A DNA stretch of 64,000 nt from Massilia alkalitolerans DSM 17462 (GTDB taxonomy: Bacteria > Pseudomonadota > Gammaproteobacteria > Burkholderiales > Burkholderiaceae_D). The stretch lies in the NCBI RefSeq assembly GCF_000427785.1, contig NZ_ATYR01000021.1:1-64000 (forward strand), given 5' to 3'. Of the stretch, positions 62,335 through 64,000 are shown one piece after another. The notes under the pieces are model-generated. The model did not search any database. It saw nothing but the letters and a program-made list of their open reading frames with translations, and had not been told where the DNA came from. Every line of letters starts with the position of its first letter. Positions within the stretch are counted from its first letter, which is position 1. A program made the translations under genes and the position numbers.

Positions 62335-62362
62335 CGACGAACGGAGCGTGCCTCATTCGACA
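62335..62362 (-). promoter_or_regulatory. Candidate ECF42-type promoter
   Basis: On the minus strand TGTCGA (62362-62357), 17 bases, then CGTC (62339-62336). This is the -35 TGTCGA / -10 CGA/TC pattern I recall for ECF42 target promoters. It drives the second DGPF gene, both VOC genes and the sigma factor gene, a positive feedback loop. Confidence 0.7.
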
Positions 62363-62383
62363 TCGCGGATGAAAATGTTTTTC

Positions 62384-62755
62384 TTAGCGGTCGAAGCAGG
62401 GCGCCAGGCCGCGCACCTCCACCGTCGCCCACTCCGCCGCTGGACACTGCTGCGCCAGCGCGACCGCTTCTTCGCGGGTGTCGACATTGAGCAGGAAGAA
62501 GCCGCCGACCATCTCCTTGGCCTCGGCGAACGGACCGTCGACGATGCGCGCCTTCCCCGGCCCGACGCCTCCGGACGGGACGCTCACGCGCACCGCCTTG
62601 TCTTGCGAGGCCAGCGATTCCGCCCCCAGCAGCAGGCCGCGGCTGCGCAGGTCTTCGCCCCAGCGCAGCATGCGCTCGTAGACGGCGCGACCCTCGGCCT
62701 CGCTGCGGGTGGCGCGCTGGCCGACGGGTTCATGGATCAACAGCATGTGCGGCAT
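62384..62755 (-). CDS. DGPF/YCII-domain protein 2
   Basis: 123 residues; MPHMLLIHEPVGQRATRSEA, motif IVDGPFAEAKEMVGGFFLL. GAGGAGA precedes the ATG at 62755. Paralogue of the other DGPF protein with low identity outside the motif. It lies upstream of the candidate ECF42 promoter and so may be transcribed separately or from the membrane protein gene. Confidence 0.9.
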   Translation of the reverse strand: MPHMLLIHEPVGQRATRSEAEGRAVYERMLRWGEDLRSRGLLLGAESLASQDKAVRVSVPSGGVGPGKARIVDGPFAEAKEMVGGFFLLNVDTREEAVALAQQCPAAEWATVEVRGLAPCFDR

Positions 62756-62787
62756 CGGACTCTCCTCGGTGGATGAACGCGGCTATT

Positions 62788-63576
62788 CTATGCTGCCTTC
62801 TGGCCGCCGGCACGCTGCGGCGCGCAAAGACGCTGCATGCCCCATTTGACGCCCAGCTGCACCACCAGTGCGGCGCCGGTCGCCAGCAGGAAGGCCAGGC
62901 CGATCGGCTGCGAACCCAGCAGCAGCGACAGCGCCAGGCAGAACACGGCAAAGGCATAGTAGCCGTTGACCATGCCGCGCAGCAGCGCCACCGCGAAGCC
63001 CGGACCGTTGGCACGGTGCGAGAAGCCGACCAGCACCGTGCTCATCACGGGGAACATCGCGAACAGGCCGGCCAGGCGCGGGCCGAGGCTGGCGGCGGCA
63101 TAGCTGACGCTCAGCGACAGCAGGGCGCCGGCCAGCATGCGCCAGGGCAGGTCATTGGCCGGTTTGACGGCGGCAGCCTGCGCCGGGGCGTGACCGAACA
63201 GGCGCGGCGCCACCAGCAGCGCGATCACGACGGCAGCGAAGCCAAGCCAAAGCGGCAGCGACACGGCCCGCAGCGCCAGCACGGCCAGCCCATAGGCGAG
63301 CAGCGCGGCCGTCATGGCGCGCCCCATGCCGAGCCGGGCACAGCGCGCATAAACGATGCTGAAGACCAGGATGGCCAGCACCGCCAGCAGCGTGTTGCCG
63401 GCCGCGCTGGCGGCGAAGGCCGGGCCCTGTTCGAGCGAGACCACCAGCAGGATCGGGCCGGAGACGATGGGGAAGGCGGACAGCCAGCCGGCCACGCCCG
63501 GGCCCCAGCGGCGGCCGGCCAGGGTGACGAGGGCGATCAGGACTGGTACGAGCAGGAGTTTCAGCAGGAAGATCAT
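62788..63576 (-). CDS. Uncharacterised multi-spanning membrane protein
   Basis: 262 residues with about eight membrane segments in two similar halves (MIFLLKLLLVPVLIALVTLA..GWLSAFPIVSGP in the first, ..GLFAMFPVMSTVLVGFSHR in the second), a possible internal duplication. The (A/M)FP(I/V)(V/M)S motif occurs in both halves. No family name is certain; GlpM-like is a possibility. Upstream of the DGPF genes on the same strand. Confidence 0.75.
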   Translation of the reverse strand: MIFLLKLLLVPVLIALVTLAGRRWGPGVAGWLSAFPIVSGPILLVVSLEQGPAFAASAAGNTLLAVLAILVFSIVYARCARLGMGRAMTAALLAYGLAVLALRAVSLPLWLGFAAVVIALLVAPRLFGHAPAQAAAVKPANDLPWRMLAGALLSLSVSYAAASLGPRLAGLFAMFPVMSTVLVGFSHRANGPGFAVALLRGMVNGYYAFAVFCLALSLLLGSQPIGLAFLLATGAALVVQLGVKWGMQRLCAPQRAGGQKAA

Positions 63577-63601
63577 GCGGGATGAATAGGGGCTGGAAAT
63601 G

Positions 63602-63627
63602 AAAAACGCCCGCCAGGTGGCGAGCGT
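63602..63627 (-). terminator. Intrinsic terminator after the phoH-type gene
   Basis: On the minus strand ACGCTCGCC / GGCGGGCGT with an ACCT loop, one G-T pair, followed by TTTTTC. A second hairpin (CGCCTGCC / GGCAGGCG, 63638-63659) lies just before it. Confidence 0.8.
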
Positions 63628-63675
63628 TCCGGATGCCGCCTGCCTTCAACCGGCAGGCGATGGATGACGACCGGC

Positions 63676-64000
63676 TTACAGCACGTCGCTGGCGTGGTCC
63701 GCCAGGCGCGAGCGTTCGCCGCGCGCCAGGGTGACATGGCCACTGTGGCTCCAGCCCTTGAAGCGGTCGACCACGTAGGTCAGGCCGCTCGAGCCTTCGG
63801 TGAGGTAAGGCGTGTCGATCTGGGCGATGTTACCGAGGCACAGGATCTTGGTGCCGGGACCGGCGCGCGTGACCAGGGTCTTCATCTGCTTTGGCGTCAG
63901 GTTCTGCGCCTCGTCGATGATGAGGAACTTGTTCACGAAAGTACGGCCGCGCATGAAGTTCAGGGACTTGATCTTGATGCGCGAGCGGATCAGGTCCTGG
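63676..64000 (-). CDS. PhoH-family ATPase, C-terminal part (5' end outside the window)
   Basis: The visible 107 residues include NKFLIIDEAQNLTPKQMKTL (Walker B), RAGPGTKILCLGNIAQIDTP and GHVTLARGERSRLADHASDV, the PhoH/PIN-PhoH C-terminal blocks. The Walker A and any PIN domain lie beyond position 64000. It is a predicted RNA-linked helicase/ATPase. Confidence 0.92.
   Translation of the reverse strand, partial: QDLIRSRIKIKSLNFMRGRTFVNKFLIIDEAQNLTPKQMKTLVTRAGPGTKILCLGNIAQIDTPYLTEGSSGLTYVVDRFKGWSHSGHVTLARGERSRLADHASDVL

Overview
The window looks like chromosomal DNA of a high-GC betaproteobacterium, most likely Oxalobacteraceae (Massilia/Telluria/Duganella type). The main support is gene order: leuC-leuD-leuB-asd-fimV-truA-trpF-trpB-trpA-accD-folC-dedD-cvpA-purF, and rpsF-priB-rpsR-rplI followed by dnaB. 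A PEP-CTERM exported protein, a CheZ-CheA pair, a DUF47-Pit phosphate transporter pair and a large two-partner secretion locus fit the same group. The genus is inferred; no rRNA or tRNA gene lies in the window.

Layout. 1-3.7 kb is an accessory edge: the 5' end of an IS110-family transposase, an XRE-cupin regulator with a GNAT acetyltransferase, and a lower-GC histidine kinase/response regulator pair. 3.7-11.3 kb is a tight five-gene DNA repair operon: a RecQ-like helicase, then the ligase-associated set of beta-CASP exonuclease, ATP-dependent DNA ligase, Lhr-like DExH helicase and PdeM-type phosphoesterase. 11.3-15.1 kb holds a glycine-zipper envelope protein, an Fnr-family regulator lacking the N-terminal cysteine cluster, a NarL-type response regulator and a universal stress protein with an FNR-type box upstream. 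15.4-18.2 kb is a CheZ-CheA operon. 18.4-37.4 kb is core metabolism (leucine, aspartate semialdehyde, tryptophan, malonyl-CoA, folate, purine, methionine) with FimV and the SPOR protein. Two small membrane-protein genes, one frameshifted, sit between trpA and accD. 37.7-44.2 kb has a Sel1-repeat protein, lexA with an SOS box, the rpsF operon, dnaB and the DUF47-Pit pair.

44.3-59.7 kb is a signalling and surface region: a GGDEF-EAL protein, a PEP-CTERM protein, an MBL hydrolase, a GAF-HD-GYP phosphodiesterase in apparent operon with a CHASE2 adenylate cyclase, then a TpsB transporter, a TpsA exoprotein and an exported FecR-domain protein. Between the ends of TpsA are a (PDPVQ/K) repeat and eight perfectly spaced C-x8-C motifs. 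59.7-63.6 kb is a minus-strand ECF42-like sigma factor module (membrane protein, two DGPF/YCII proteins, two VOC proteins, sigma factor), with a candidate ECF42 promoter inside it. The window ends in the 3' part of a phoH-type gene.

Most interesting: the C-x8-C repeats in TpsA; the ECF42 module with its matching promoter; the RecQ-like helicase fused by position to the ligase-associated repair set; the cysteine-poor Fnr next to an FNR box; a palindrome covering the -10 of a probably leaderless XRE regulator gene; and a dispersed GTAGGGTGGGC repeat present three times. Functions are assigned from motifs and family knowledge; no database search was run.
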